From Brienomyrus brachyistius (lineage: Eukaryota > Chordata > Actinopteri > Osteoglossiformes > Mormyridae), in NCBI RefSeq assembly GCF_023856365.1, contig NC_064539.1:31470482-31534481 (forward strand): 64,000 nt of DNA. Reading direction: 5' to 3'. The stretch's first letter is position 1. Each line of letters begins with the position of its first letter. This document shows, in pieces, positions 25,474-38,600 of this stretch. Made by a program: the position numbers and the translations under genes. The notes below the pieces were generated by a model, which saw only the letters and a list, made by a program, of their open reading frames with translations, was not told where the DNA came from and ran no database searches.

Positions 25474-28400
25474 ATGGATCCTGGAGGATCGGAGAACGAC
25501 TGGAGGAGCCTCGCCTTCCGTCAGAAGGTGGTGGCGCAAATGTAAGTGTCTACTCCCGGTCCCGCGTTTACGGGCGGCTGCCGGTTAGTGGAAACGGTAG
25601 GTTTTAAAACACCCGCGGATATGTGTACGTTCCCGGGCAACCATCGGGTACCAGGCCGCAGATACGTCCTCGGTTTCATAGTGAGTGATTTGTCCGGAAG
25701 ATGCACGCGTTTCAGAAAGGGGCAGACGGCTGTTTGCTGTCGTAATGACGCCGCGGGAGTTGGTAGCCGCACATCAGCTTCCCCTGGCCGGCAGGAGAGC
25801 TCGCAGGATCCGGTTCTGTACTGCGTCACCCGCAGGGTCCGCGAAAAACCAGCTCCTCCCGAATGCACACACCAACCGAAACACAAAGTAAATATGTTAA
25901 AAGTGAGTAACTATTTGCCCTGTACTTCCCGGCGTGGGTTGTGTTTTATAGAAAGCCAGAATGCGTTCGGGTCAGACAGATGTAATAAACTATTAGAAGT
26001 AAATGTATGTGTTGTCTGGTGATAAATGTCGTCAATTCCACAACGGTTGGAGACATTTAGAGGTTCCGAGATGCTGTCTTTTTGCGTGGCTGATGATTGT
26101 ATTTATCATACGCGACTTTGTGGCAATGATGCCTGTCTGTAGGGTCGCCCCTGGATGTTCTGGTGCCCCAGGCGAGATTCACCCCCCGGGGAAGCAGAAA
26201 GCAAATTCTGTCAGTTCATTTATATTAAAGATATGTATTAGTCACAATAGCACTGTTTTTTACTTTTTGAAAAATCTGGGAAAGAAATATATTTTTAAAT
26301 TGATGTTGGTACACCCATGCATGTAACATGACCTATTCAAGTGCATTTAACAACTGCGTTAATTACGGAACATGGATGAAGCTGAAGTTCTGCAGACATC
26401 GTCAGAAGGATCTCATTTGTATCTAGCATAAACCCAGCGAAGTCCATTATGGTATGAGCTGTTGGTGAGCATATAGATATATGTGTGTTCAGGATAGCAA
26501 AAATGACTAAACTTTAAACATTTTTCACTGAAAAACTACAGGCTGGATAGTTTTAAGATTTTGCAGGACTCTATTAATAGAATAGATGAGTTGACATGTA
26601 ATGGCCTGTAAAAACCTTCTTTGTCACTGATGTAACCTGTGGTATTTATTATTATTTTTTTCCGTCACTGTTTTGCACCCCAATAATCACATGAGGCACT
26701 AGGCAATTGCTTATGTCTGACACTACTAATGAATTTATCAGCAAACAATGAGTCTGCTTTCACTTAGAAGCCTGTAAACCCGATTCCATATTCTGAATGT
26801 TCATTAGGTGATGTAACGATGCACCCTAGTGGACAGAAACAATCATAGTTTTAATATATGATTATTTTCCCGGTGTCTCCTCTTATTGTGTAATTCAGTG
26901 AAGATGCCATGCGTAAGGCTGGTGCCGTCTCCAACAAAACCAGCAATGACATGGAGAGCCACGTGTTCGTCAAAGCCAAATCCAGGGTGAGCCAAGCCGA
27001 CATCAGACACATGCCGGAGAAAGGGGGGGTTCCGCTGGGCTGTGTGGCGAGATGGACGCTGCTCTTTGTTTACTGTGATGTTTTCTTCACCGCTAACAGG
27101 ACGAGTATCTCTCCCTGGTGGCCAGGCTTATCATCCATTTCAGAGACATCCGTGAGTAGAAATGCCCACTACCTGTGCACTTTAGTCCAGTTTCATGCAT
27201 CCGAGCTGGAAATGCTGACATTCAATGTGTGCTTTTTGTGTTGCAGATAAGAAAGCTCAAGGTGGACCAGGTCAGTTGAAAACTTTATTTTTCTCACAAA
27301 CGGTCAAATGGCATGCGGGGGTTTGAGGGACGATAGAGGTAATCATCAGAGCAGTACTGAACACTGCCATGATGCCGGCTGCAGTGAACACAGGGGTGCA
27401 CCCGGTCACTCCATTTCATGGAACTGTACAAGTGTCTCCTGCCCAACCTTATCATGAATATACCTCAGTCTCCACCAGAAGCTGAACTGAATCTTGAGTG
27501 AATGTGGTTATGGAGTGAGCGGCGTGTTTCAGCCCTCTGTGTGTTGATTACAGATATTTATCTTGCTGAAGATCACATTATGCTGTTTGCAAAAGAGAGA
27601 GTGAAAAATACTTTTGTAGGTGTGCTTACTTGTAAACTTTTGCTTCCTAAAAATGTTCATGTTCAATGCGCAAGTGGAAGCGAAATCACAGAGATGGATG
27701 GACACCCCCAAGACCCCTGTTGAAAGCAAAAATATCAACTACTGAGATACATGGAAGAGAAGGTCGAGTTAGCCAGGAGATCTGTCAGTAATGCTGCCAT
27801 AGATGATGGGTGGCATTTCAATGGGGATCACGGCCAATGGATGAAGAATCAGCAAAGTGTAGCTGATAGTTGACACCATGGTTATAGGCAAGAATAATTC
27901 TCTTAAGACATTTACAAGTGAAGGTAATGAATAGAGTGATGGGATTATGCCTCAACGTAAAGAAAACAAAGGTTATGGTCGTGGAAGGGCAGCCAGCTTT
28001 AGTGATGCTGAAGATGGAATGCTAGCTCAGTGGCTGTCACCAGTGCCTCACACCTCTGGGACCAGGGTTCACGTTTCTGCCGTGGCTCCATGTGTGTGCA
28101 GTTTACATGTTCTCCCTGTGTAATTTTGGGATTCCTCCGTCGCAGTCCAAAAATGTGCTGACATTAATTAGAGTTGCCTAATTGCCCATAACTGTCGCCT
28201 TGAAAAGATGGACCTGAGCACGGTTAGTCAGACTCCGGCATGGTATGCTTCTGGTGTGATTGTTTACCGTGCCTGTCTACCGAACACCGGCACATCATCA
28301 ATGACCTGACTGACACACGCATGCACACATGTGCACTACTGGCCCCAGAAGTAATGGATCTGGTAGGCTGTATAGATTGTGTCCTTTTCCCCCACAACGC

Positions 28401-31193
28401 TGCATTGCAAAAAGAAGGTCAATCACAAACATGGCCACAAAGGATCACTTTGGTCTATGGTCATGTCACAATATCAAAATGATCACTTTGATACCAGTAC
28501 TGCAAAAATACTAATGCAAAAACAAAAAAACAATTAACTATTGTTCATGGTGAATTATGCACTGAGTTTCACAAGACATTTATGTAAGGTGCATTTAAAT
28601 GGTTACTCTTTAATAAACTGTCTCACTCCAGTGTCTCCCCGAGGTTTACAGCCTGGGGGGGGGGGGGCAGACGGACACTGACCGGATTCATGGTGTTCAT
28701 GTGTTTCTTTTAATGACGGCAGTCAAGATAACAACTGAACTCGACATCAGAACATTTCTTTTTATGACAATTATCCACAAAGTGTGCATCTTTTGTCACT
28801 GCAGTGTATCTTTCTGCGCTTCTGGAAGAACATTTCGAGCCTCTTGATATGAGAAGTCAGAGGCGTCTGGCCCATTTACTGAGAGCCGCATGCAGGCTGC
28901 AAGATGGTCTCCTTGCAGCCTATTGTGGATGTTTGTCTCGACCTGCATATAATTAACTGTTAGGCTTTAAAAGTGACAGCTGATATGCGTAGCTTGGAGC
29001 GTTTAAAAAAAAACTGATGTTTTTGTCTGCTTTTCAGGTGGTTGATGTGACATATTTTCCGATGCACGCTCTCGGTCCGCTGGTGGGAGTGTGCTCACCT
29101 GTGTGTGCGCGCACATATCTGTGCACACGCATTCGGGTGGAACTCTGCCATGCGTGATACAGAGAGCAGAGGAGATTTGAAAACGTGCGACTGTGTAGAG
29201 ACAAAAATGACAAGCTATTGTGTAAATAAGATGGATAAGGCTAGTTTGTTTAATAAAAGGACAATGTATAGACCTGCTCTATGGGAATGGTGACTTTAAA
29301 TGACTTCTGTTGTGATCTGGCGCTATATAGAAAATAAAATTGAATAAAATTAATTTGACCTTTAAGGGGGGCCGGAGGTGCTGTTGGGGGGGGGGGGCAC
29401 CCTCCCTCCTAATATAATGGTAGGGGAAACACTGCGCTCTACTCCAGCACTTGCCCTAATATCGCCAAGCCTTGCACTATGATCACTCAGATTCATTCGG
29501 TTACCAGGTGGGTGATAGTCCATCCATCCATTTTCCAAACTGCTTAACCTACTGGGTCGCGGTGGGTCCGGAGCCTATCCCGGAAGCAATGGTCACGAGG
29601 CAGGGAACAACCCAGGATGCGGTTTATGTTCTATTAAATGTAAAAAGGGTATATCCACCCAATTGCTGTTCACTTCTGCCTTATTAAAAATGCACATGAG
29701 GGTAGTGGAGTACTTAATATAAGGAGACTTTTTGAGGGTTAGGGTTGTCAGTCTGGATGTGACTCGTTATATGGATTTTGAGATAGTGCTGCACTGAATA
29801 ATGAAGAAAATAAAACACACTGGCCCCCTTGACTAATATTTCTTCCATAATCACTCATGCCCACAGAACACAGTATTAGCGCCTATAAAGGTTGCAGAAA
29901 TTTCTTTTGTTTTCTTCTGTTGATCTACTGAATAAACATGCAAACTTCCCATGCAGCACATTATACTTAATGATCTACCTCCTTAAAATACAGCGTAGTA
30001 TAATAACCTGTTGGTACAGAGGCTAATTTTATGATGATGGTGTAGCCTGTTTGCTTCATTATAAAATCTTGCTATAATAAGAGCACTTACATAAATCCCT
30101 CACTTGAATCTAGAATGATCATCTTTAACTAGCTGACATTTTAGTTGCCTTGTGTCTTCCACACTTAGAGCAGATACAATTTGCTAGTGCGCTGGAACTA
30201 TATATATATAGCTTGATGTGTGCAATTCTGATAAGGTATGATTTTGTTTCACTAGTGGTTCAGGCATATTCAGTACATGGTTCAGATTTAATGGTTAGCA
30301 TTAGCAGTATCTGTAGTGTAATGTAGTGTAGTTGTAATTGTGCTCAGGCACAGTACAAGGCAACCGGGCTAAGTGTGAATACACCGTAAGCTGTGGTTTA
30401 TCTGAGCGATAACTGCACTTGGCTTTGATGGCAGCTTTTCAGTGGATGACTGACTTGGTCGCCACTTAAGTACTAAGCTTGTGGCACTTCACCCCTGTTG
30501 TCTCTGTGTGTTAAGTCCTACCCACAGCAGACCCAATGAACGCACTTCACAATCTGACGGCTGTGGGAACAGGTGGACCCAGTGCTCTGAGCATCGGACC
30601 CCGCCCCACTGGGGCCTCCATGGGCAGCTTGACCCAAATGCCGATGAGTCAGCATGTGATTCCGGGCGTCGCTGGAAACCCTCAGCCCAGTGAGTTGGTT
30701 TGTGAGGTTGGGCCTGCTTCTGGAACAGTGACCGTCTTTTGACGGCATCACCATGCTTTGCATAGGAGCTGTTGTATTAACTGCACCATGAGGACTAAAT
30801 AGGTCATTAATTTTGCATTTATCTTCATTGTATAATATTGATTATTCCACAAGGAGTTAAGGCATTATGCATGCAAGTTCAGCCTCATTTGAAGATTCAC
30901 GCCGTAATGCTTATTCTCGACCCTCTTCCAATTGTCCTTCACTTCCTGAGGACTGCACTGTCACTTTGGTGGTCTGCTGACAGACCTCTGTCCTCTGCCC
31001 CGTAGTTGCTATGCCAACCCAGATCCAGCAGATGGTCCAGCAACAGCAGCAGCAACAACAACAGCAACAACAGTTTCCCCAGTTTTCGACCCAGCAGCAG
31101 CAGCAGGTGGCCATGTTGCAGCAACATCAACAGCTTCACCGGCTGAAGCAGCAGCAGCAGCAGCAACAACAACAGCAACAACAACAGCAGCAG

Positions 31194-31228
<35 letters not shown>

Positions 31229-32568
31229 GGGTCAGAACCAGCAACAGCAGAACCAGCAGGCTCAGCCGGTCAGTGAGTCCTCTTGTCTTATGAGGCTTGT
31301 GGGAGGGTAGGGGGGATGTTGCTTTTCTCGTTATGGATCCGTGAGCACTTTCACACCTAAGTTCTGGTACCTGGTTCTAAGTTCCCGGGAACTTTTGTTT
31401 GGAGACGAAACTACCCCACCACCCCAAAACAATGAGGGATGAACAAATCGTTTTGTTAGTTGACAAGGGGATCTGTCTCATTCAAAACGGGACATGGCTT
31501 TTTATTTATATTTTAGTTATGTGATTCACAACATGGGGGTGGCATGGTGGTGCAGTGGTTAGCACTGTTGCCTCACACCTCTGGGACCCGGGTTCGAGTC
31601 TCCGCCTGGGTCACATGTGTGTGGAGTTTGCATGTTCTCCCCATGTTGTCGTGGGGTTTCCTCCGGGTACTCCGGTTTCCCCCCACAGTCCAAAAACATC
31701 CTGAGGCTAATTGGAGTTGCTAAATTGCCCGTAGGTGTGCGTGTGAGAGTGAGTGGTGTGAGAGTGTGCCCTGCAATGGGCTTGCCCCCCATCCTGGGTT
31801 GTTCCCTGCCTCGTGCCCATTGCTTCCGGGATAGGCTCCAGACCCCCCGAGACCCAGTAGGATAAGCAGTTTGGAAAATGGATGAATGGATTAACAACAT
31901 GTTTATATTTATGCACTTCTGCATAAATTCCCGGTTACCACCAGTGCTTGTGGTCAACCAATCGGCAAGGTTATCACGAAAAAGTGGTTTCGGAACTGCC
32001 TCAGAAGTACAATCGGACTGAGTTTCTGCAGTGCAAACACGACAAAAGTTCTTGGTTCTAGGAAAAGGTTCTGGTTCCTGAAAAAATGTGATGTGAAATC
32101 ACCCTGTTGTTACCTTTCACAGCTGCTGCTTTTGTCTATGTTGTGTGTCATATAGTTTATCTTATTAACTTTATATGAGATCACCGTTTCTTTGTCTTTT
32201 GCTAATCATCCTTAACCTGTTTCCGTCTGGCCCAGTGGGGCTGAAGATATCCAGCCTTTGCTCTAGTCTCTCTAATATTCTTCCTGAACTTAGTGAACAG
32301 CAGGTCTGTGAATGTCTGCTGTAGTGAGAGGATGACTGACTGCTGACAGGGACGAAGAGAGATTCGGCTCCACCTTGACACTCCTTGCTTTTTCTTTGGT
32401 CCTCATGAGGTGTATGGACCATGAAGTTGTATAATTGTGAGGTCAGTCAAGTGCTTCAGCCAAGATTATAGGGTTGATGTTGGTGGTTCTCTCATGCTGT
32501 CTGTTCTAGATGCTTACATCCCGCCTGCAGCAGCAGCAGATTGCCCAGCTCCAGCAGCTCCAGCAACA

Positions 32569-32610
<42 letters not shown>

Positions 32611-35600
32611 CCAGGCCCAGGCTCAGGCTCAGGCTCAGGCTCAGGCCCAGGCCCAGGCCCAGGCCCAGGCCCAGGCTCAGGCTCAGGCCCAGGCTCAGGC
32701 CCAGGCCCAGGCCCAGGCAGTTCAAGCCCTCCAACAGCAGCAACAGCAGCTGCAGCAACAACAACAGCAGCAGCAGCAGCAGTCCCAGCATCAGGCCCAG
32801 GTCCAGGCCCAGCAACAAGTTCATCACCTAGTCCACCACCCGCAGCAGCCGCCACCACCTCCCCAGGCCTCCCAGCTGGCTCCTCACCCACAGCAGGCCC
32901 TGGGAGGCCAGATTCCAGCCCAACACATGCCGATTGGACAGCTCAGCCAGCAGCAGCAGCAGCAAATTAAACTGATGCAGGTGTGAGAGGATGACATGGA
33001 GGGAGCGGTTGGGGGTGCGGGCAGACGCCTGCAGGGGTGAGGGGAGGAGGTTGGGGGTGTGGGCAGACTCATTTTGAAGTGGCTGTGCATTTTCAGCAGC
33101 AGCAAATGGCCCCCAGAGTCATGCAGCAGCAGCAGACGTTTGCCCAGCAGCAGCCGTTTGCCCAGCAGCAGCAGCAGGCAGTTCCCCAGCAACAAGCAGC
33201 TGTGGTGCAGAGCCATCTTGTACCTGGACAGGTGAGGGAGCTGCCGATCAGTTGGGGGGTGGGGGTGTCCGGCTCTGGAGCCAGTACAGTGTTGTTCATA
33301 ATTTTTTAATCTGTTATTTTTTTGTTGTCAAATTGCAGATGTCTTGGGTGGGTAATTATTCCATTGATGGGTGAACAACTTCTTATCAGTTTGATTCTTT
33401 TCAGTTTTCATCAGTTTTCTTAATTCTATTGGGATAAGAGGGAGTTGAATCTTTTTTTTTTTCTTAAATTTTTGTTTATTTCCAGACACTGGAATTACAT
33501 TTTGGGTTTTCCAGAAATGAGTGATGTGGTCCTTTGAGGTACAGGCAGGCTTGAGATGTCTCTCTCTAAATGGACCTGCTTTGTGGATGGTCTCCACGCT
33601 CCCTCAGAGTCCCTGTCTCTCTGTGTGGTTTTAGGAGGTGTTACTGTATCATGACATGTACTTCACGAGAGCCTCACCCATCCGGTCCCCAGTGAACAAT
33701 CATCCGTGTGGAAAAGATGTAGTGACAGGCAGGTCGCTCTCACGAATTTCGGAAACCCCCAGGAACAGGTGGTTACCAGCGTGCCGGGCAGTGATGCGTG
33801 AACAGTCCTGTCAACGCGGTGTATCTTTGACTCGCTGTCACCGAGAGCGCAGTGCGTGACCTTTTGAAAGGTTTCCTCGGATGCAGAATTTACCCGGAAC
33901 AGTCCATCTCCCCCGTTAAAGCTACTGAAGAAGTCAGTGCGCTTCGGATTTCGGGTTTGTTGCTTGAGGACTTCATGACCCAGTGGCACTTGGCTGTCCC
34001 ACGCTGCCCATTTTTGTTTGGTGGGGGTTTTCTTCTGGGAAGCACAAGAATGAGGTGCGCGTTCTGGTTTGAAACTCCCCCCACCCCCAACGTAAAACCC
34101 AGACTGATGGCAAACGCAGATGAAGGGATGATAAAAGCCGGTGAGCAACCCCCAGCCTGAAGGCCTGTCCCTCAGCGGAAGGGTCATCACACCCAAGGAA
34201 CCCATGGGAGATCCCTCAGCTCCCCCCATGGCATTTGTCACGGCTTGCGTATGCATGTGTGTGTGCGCGCGTGCCCGTAGCTTGAGCCTGTCTGCCCAGA
34301 CGCACTGGTATCCATGTGGCTTGTTCGCTTGGACCGCTAAACCAAAGCTTTCCTTTCACTGGCCTGAGCGAGGCTTTTGCACCTTCTGAGCCCTTTTGCA
34401 GATGCGAATCTGCATCCTGTTAACACGCTGACTGGCGTGGTGTGCATGTGTCTGCCTGTGTATGTACGTGCAAGTGTGTGTATGCGTGCAGTTGAGAGGT
34501 CCGCTACTTAGGAAATAATTTTCAATGTTTTGCCTCTGATACCTACACAGACAGAGAATGCAGTAGCGCAGCATTAGAATTAGCCAAAGGAGTGTATGGA
34601 TGGCCAGTCAGACGGTCTTATACCACATTGAAACAACCTCTACAGCACATGCTGTGCTTCCCTAGGTCACCAGTAGGTCATGTGGTCAGCATCAAAGAAT
34701 ATGTGCCACATTTCACCAACTGCTCTCACATCACATCTCAGGCCAGAAGCCTGTTCCTATAAAAATGTGATTTGTAATGTAATGCCAGCACTGAGGTGGT
34801 AGATGGTCTGTCTTCTGCTGGTCGTGTTACTTTTTGTCTGACACCAGCACAAGATGAAGGGGTTCATCTGAGGCCAGTACTGAGGAATCTGTTTGCCTTA
34901 CTTGTTGCTGTGCTCTTGGCAGTCTGTGTTAAACCTGCCTGCTTAAAATGGCCATAACTAGACAACGAAAGATGCTCCCAATTTTGACGCAAATTTTTTA
35001 TTGTGGTTGAATTGTTTCGTGGAATCATGGGTAAAAATTAGCAGCCTTAGCACACCGCGTGTGTGTGTGACAGCTGTGTGTCGTGACCGCACTGCATGCT
35101 CTCTAGACCTTTAACCCTCAGAGACGCTGTGGCTGTGCATGGGCCCCCGCTTGGGGTCTCTGACTCTGTGTTTGTGTCCGCATGACCCCCCCCCCCCCCC
35201 GCTGCTGCCATACTGCGTTTGCATTTGTTTTGGTTTTCTTTTTTTTTTGCTTGTGACCTGTCTGTTGTCCCTTTGTCCTCCCGAGATGATGATGATGGCC
35301 CGCTCTGGGATGCAAATTCCGCCCCGCCCACCCCGTGCCACGCCGACCTCTGCAGCGCCCCCCAGCGCTGCCACTGGGGGAGGACAGCAAACGCCACAGG
35401 TATTTACCCTAGGGATTGATAGCAGCGCCCAGAGGTATACAGTGTGGCCCCCCCACCTGCCCCCCCATCCCGACTGCCACATGGTTGCGATTGCAGACCT
35501 AGACCCCTGTGAGGATCAGCTCTTGGGCTCTGGATTTGTTCCGGTTTTAGCATCAGTGTTTGGCTCTGACACACGGTCTGTGATCAGAAGCTGAGGAATC

Positions 35601-38600
35601 GCCGGGCCGGAGCCGTGCGTCACACAGGCTTCGTAACCAAGGAAGCACACGGACATTCAGCTGAAATTTGAGGTTGGAGGCTCCTGTGAATGGGAGCTAC
35701 AGAGTCTGGAATCTTTGCAATGCTGATTAGTTGGCTGGCCCCTCAGGTAACAGTGCGGTGTACTGATTGGCTGGCTGGCCCCTCAGGTAACAGTGCGGTG
35801 TACTGATTGGCTGGCTGGCCCCTCAGGTAACAGTGCTGTGTACTGATTGGCTGGCTGGCCCCTCAGGTAACAGTGCGGTGTACTGATTTCATGGCTGGCC
35901 CCTCAGGTAACAGTGCGGTGTACTGATTGGCTGGCTGGCCCCTCAGGTAACAGCGTGGTGTACTGATTGGCTGGCTGGCCCCTCAGGTAACAGTGCGGTG
36001 TACTGATTGGCTGGCTGGCCCCTCAGGTAACAGTGCTGTATACTGATTGGCTGGCTGGCCCCTCAAATGTACAGTTATGTGAATGGGAGTGCTAGGGCCC
36101 CCCACACATTCATGGACCCCTTGTCTCATCTCCGCCCAGCAGGTCCCTCAGTCCTCGATGATGTCATCATCCCCCTCTTCAGTGCAGGTGCCCCCCCCCG
36201 CAGTCCATGCCACCGCCCCCCCAGCCGCAGCCGTCTCCACAGCCTCCGACCTCCCAGCCCAACTCTGTCAGGTACAAAACATACGAACCGGCACTCGGTG
36301 GACGTGTTCCGACCATTTCTGATGGTCTATGCAGGTACAAACAAACAAGAAGGACTTGTACTGCGGGCTTGTAGGGGCTACCTGCTGCTCTGCATGTCCT
36401 CAGGTCAGTGGGTGGCCCTTCTTCATGGGCTCACCCAGGGCCATCTGGCCATTAATGTCCCACTCTTACTGTTATCAAGGGCTGTGCCCTGTCTCATCGG
36501 CCCCTCCGGCCGCTTACCCCATTAGACCCCACCCCCTCTGGTTGCCATCCTGTCGCCACTCTCCATCACCCTTTTCCATCTCCCCTTCCTGTCATCCCTT
36601 CTCCATTGCCCTCTCCCATCACTCTTCTTTGCTCTGTGTCACTGTTCATCTTCTGCTAGTATTTGAATCTGCTGGTTCTGTGCTCATGTATGTTCCAGCT
36701 CTGGCCCCACTCCCTCGCCGGGGGGGTTCCAGCCCAGCCCATCCCCCCAGCCTTCCCAAAGCCCGGCGAATGCCCGGACCCCTCAGAACTACGGCGTCCC
36801 CTCCCCTGGTCCCCTCAACACCCCAGGTACCAGCATGTCCCCGGTGGGCGGCGTCTCATCAGCTGGGGGGCGGTGCTAATCAGAGCTGTCCCCGCCTCTG
36901 TGGGATGGGGGGCGGTGCTAATCAGAGCTGTCCCCGCCTCTGTGGGATGGGGGGGGCGGTGCTAATCAGAGCTGTCCCTGCCTCTGTGGGATGGAGGGGG
37001 GGGGGGGGGGCGGTGCTAATCAGAGCTGTCCCTGCCTCTGTGGGATGGAGGGGGGGGGGGGGGCGGTGCTAATCAGAGCTGTCCCCGCCTCTGGGATGGG
37101 GGGGCGGTGCTAATCAGAGCTGTCCCCCCCGCCTCTGTGGGATGGGGGGGCGGTGCTAATCAGAGCTGTCCCCGCCTCTGTGGGATGGGGGGGGCGGTGC
37201 TAATCAGAGCTGTCCCCGCCTCTGTGGGATGGGGGGGCGGTGCTAATCAGAGCTGTCCCCGCCTCTGTGGGATGGGGGGGGGCGGTGCTAATCAGAGCTG
37301 TCCCCGCCTCTGTGGGATGGGGGGGGCGGTGCTAATCAGAGCTGTCCCCCCCGCCTCTGTGGGATGGGGGGGGCGGTGCTAATCAGAGCTGTCCCCGCCT
37401 CTGTGGGATGGGGGGGCGGTGCTAATCAGAGCTGTCCCCGCCTCTGTCACGCAGGGAACCCCAGCTCGGTGCTCAGCTCGGCTGGCGGCTCACCCACAGA
37501 GGAGCAGCAGTACCTGGAGAAGCTGAAGCAGCTCAGCAAGTACATTGAACCGCTGCGGAGGATGATTAACAAAATCGACAAGAACGAAGGTGCCCCCCCG
37601 CACGACCCCTACTGAACCTCGCTGCCTGCCCTGCACCATTTAAAGATAATGTGTTTTTCCAACAGACAGGAAGAAGGACCTAAGCAAGATGAAGAGCCTG
37701 CTGGACATCCTGACGGACCCTTCCAAACGGTATGCCCCCCCGCCCTACCCTCCCATTAGTCCGCATGGAGGAGCGCCCCCCGACCCACAGCAAGCAGTTA
37801 AATCACATGTCTGCTTGTAGGTGTCCCCTGAGGACGTTGCAGAAGTGTGAGATTGCTTTAGAGAAGCTGAAGAACGACATGGCTGTGGTGAGTGTCTGTC
37901 TGTCCGTCTGTCTGCTTTGCTCGGTAAACCGGGCCGCGTGTCACGCTGTGGTCCCACCCTATGCTGTCTGTCCCTCCAGCCCACCCCGCCCCCACCGCCT
38001 GTGCCCAGCACCAAGCAGCAGTACCTGTGCCAGCCGCTGCTGGATGCAGTCATGGCCAACATCCGCTCGCCCGTCTTTAACCACTCCCTGTACCGCACTT
38101 TTGCCCCGGCCATGATGGCCATCCACGGCCCGCCTATCACGTAAGTAGGGTTATCTATTGGAGTGCAGTAAAATTACACTGAACTGCAAAATGCTGAGCT
38201 ACACTCAAATAAGGGGGGGGCCCTAACCGCTGGCTCCTGCGCAGGGGCCCCAGCATCGCGGCTCGCAAGCGGAAGCACGAGGAGGACGAGCGGCAGACCA
38301 TCCCCAACATCCTGCAGGGCGAGGTGGCCCGTCTCAGCACAAAGTTCCTGGTGAACCTGGCTCCGTCTCACTGCAGCAACAGCGGCACAGTGCATCTCAT
38401 CTGCAAGCTGGGTGCGTCACTCTCACTGCTACATGTACACTGACACAGGCGGACGGACTGGCGCGCATACAAGTGGACGGACGGACATGACCACGCAAAC
38501 TGACCGCATGGTGACTGCCAGCCTTCACTGCTCATACTCCTGTCCCCCACAGATGATAAGAGCCTCCCCAGCGTACCGCCCCTCCAGCTCAGCGTTCCGG

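Larger units (their letters stand above)
27271..30527 (+). other. med15 intron 4
   Basis: Contains a SINE copy (28,020-28,205), a G run near 28,657, a reverse SINE end (29,515-29,620) and otherwise unique AT-rich sequence. The downstream acceptor is a CAGCAG tandem (30,525-30,530), allowing one alanine codon more or less. Confidence 0.6.

Noticed and set aside
32437..32970. Alternative frames rich in Gly-Ser-Pro, Leu-Gly or Arg-Leu across med15 exon 7
   Set aside because: They are other readings of the CAGGCY repeat; the Gln-Ala frame is fixed by splice phase and family similarity.
33663..34256. Antisense 197-codon open frame in med15 intron 8
   Set aside because: No domain, mixed low-complexity composition, no promoter or splice context; chance frame is the simplest reading.
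36067..37615. Repeated frames (ANQSCPRLCGMGG, LIRAVPASVGWG) around med15 exons 10-12
   Set aside because: Products of the intronic G-run minisatellite; the real exons were placed by phase and homology.
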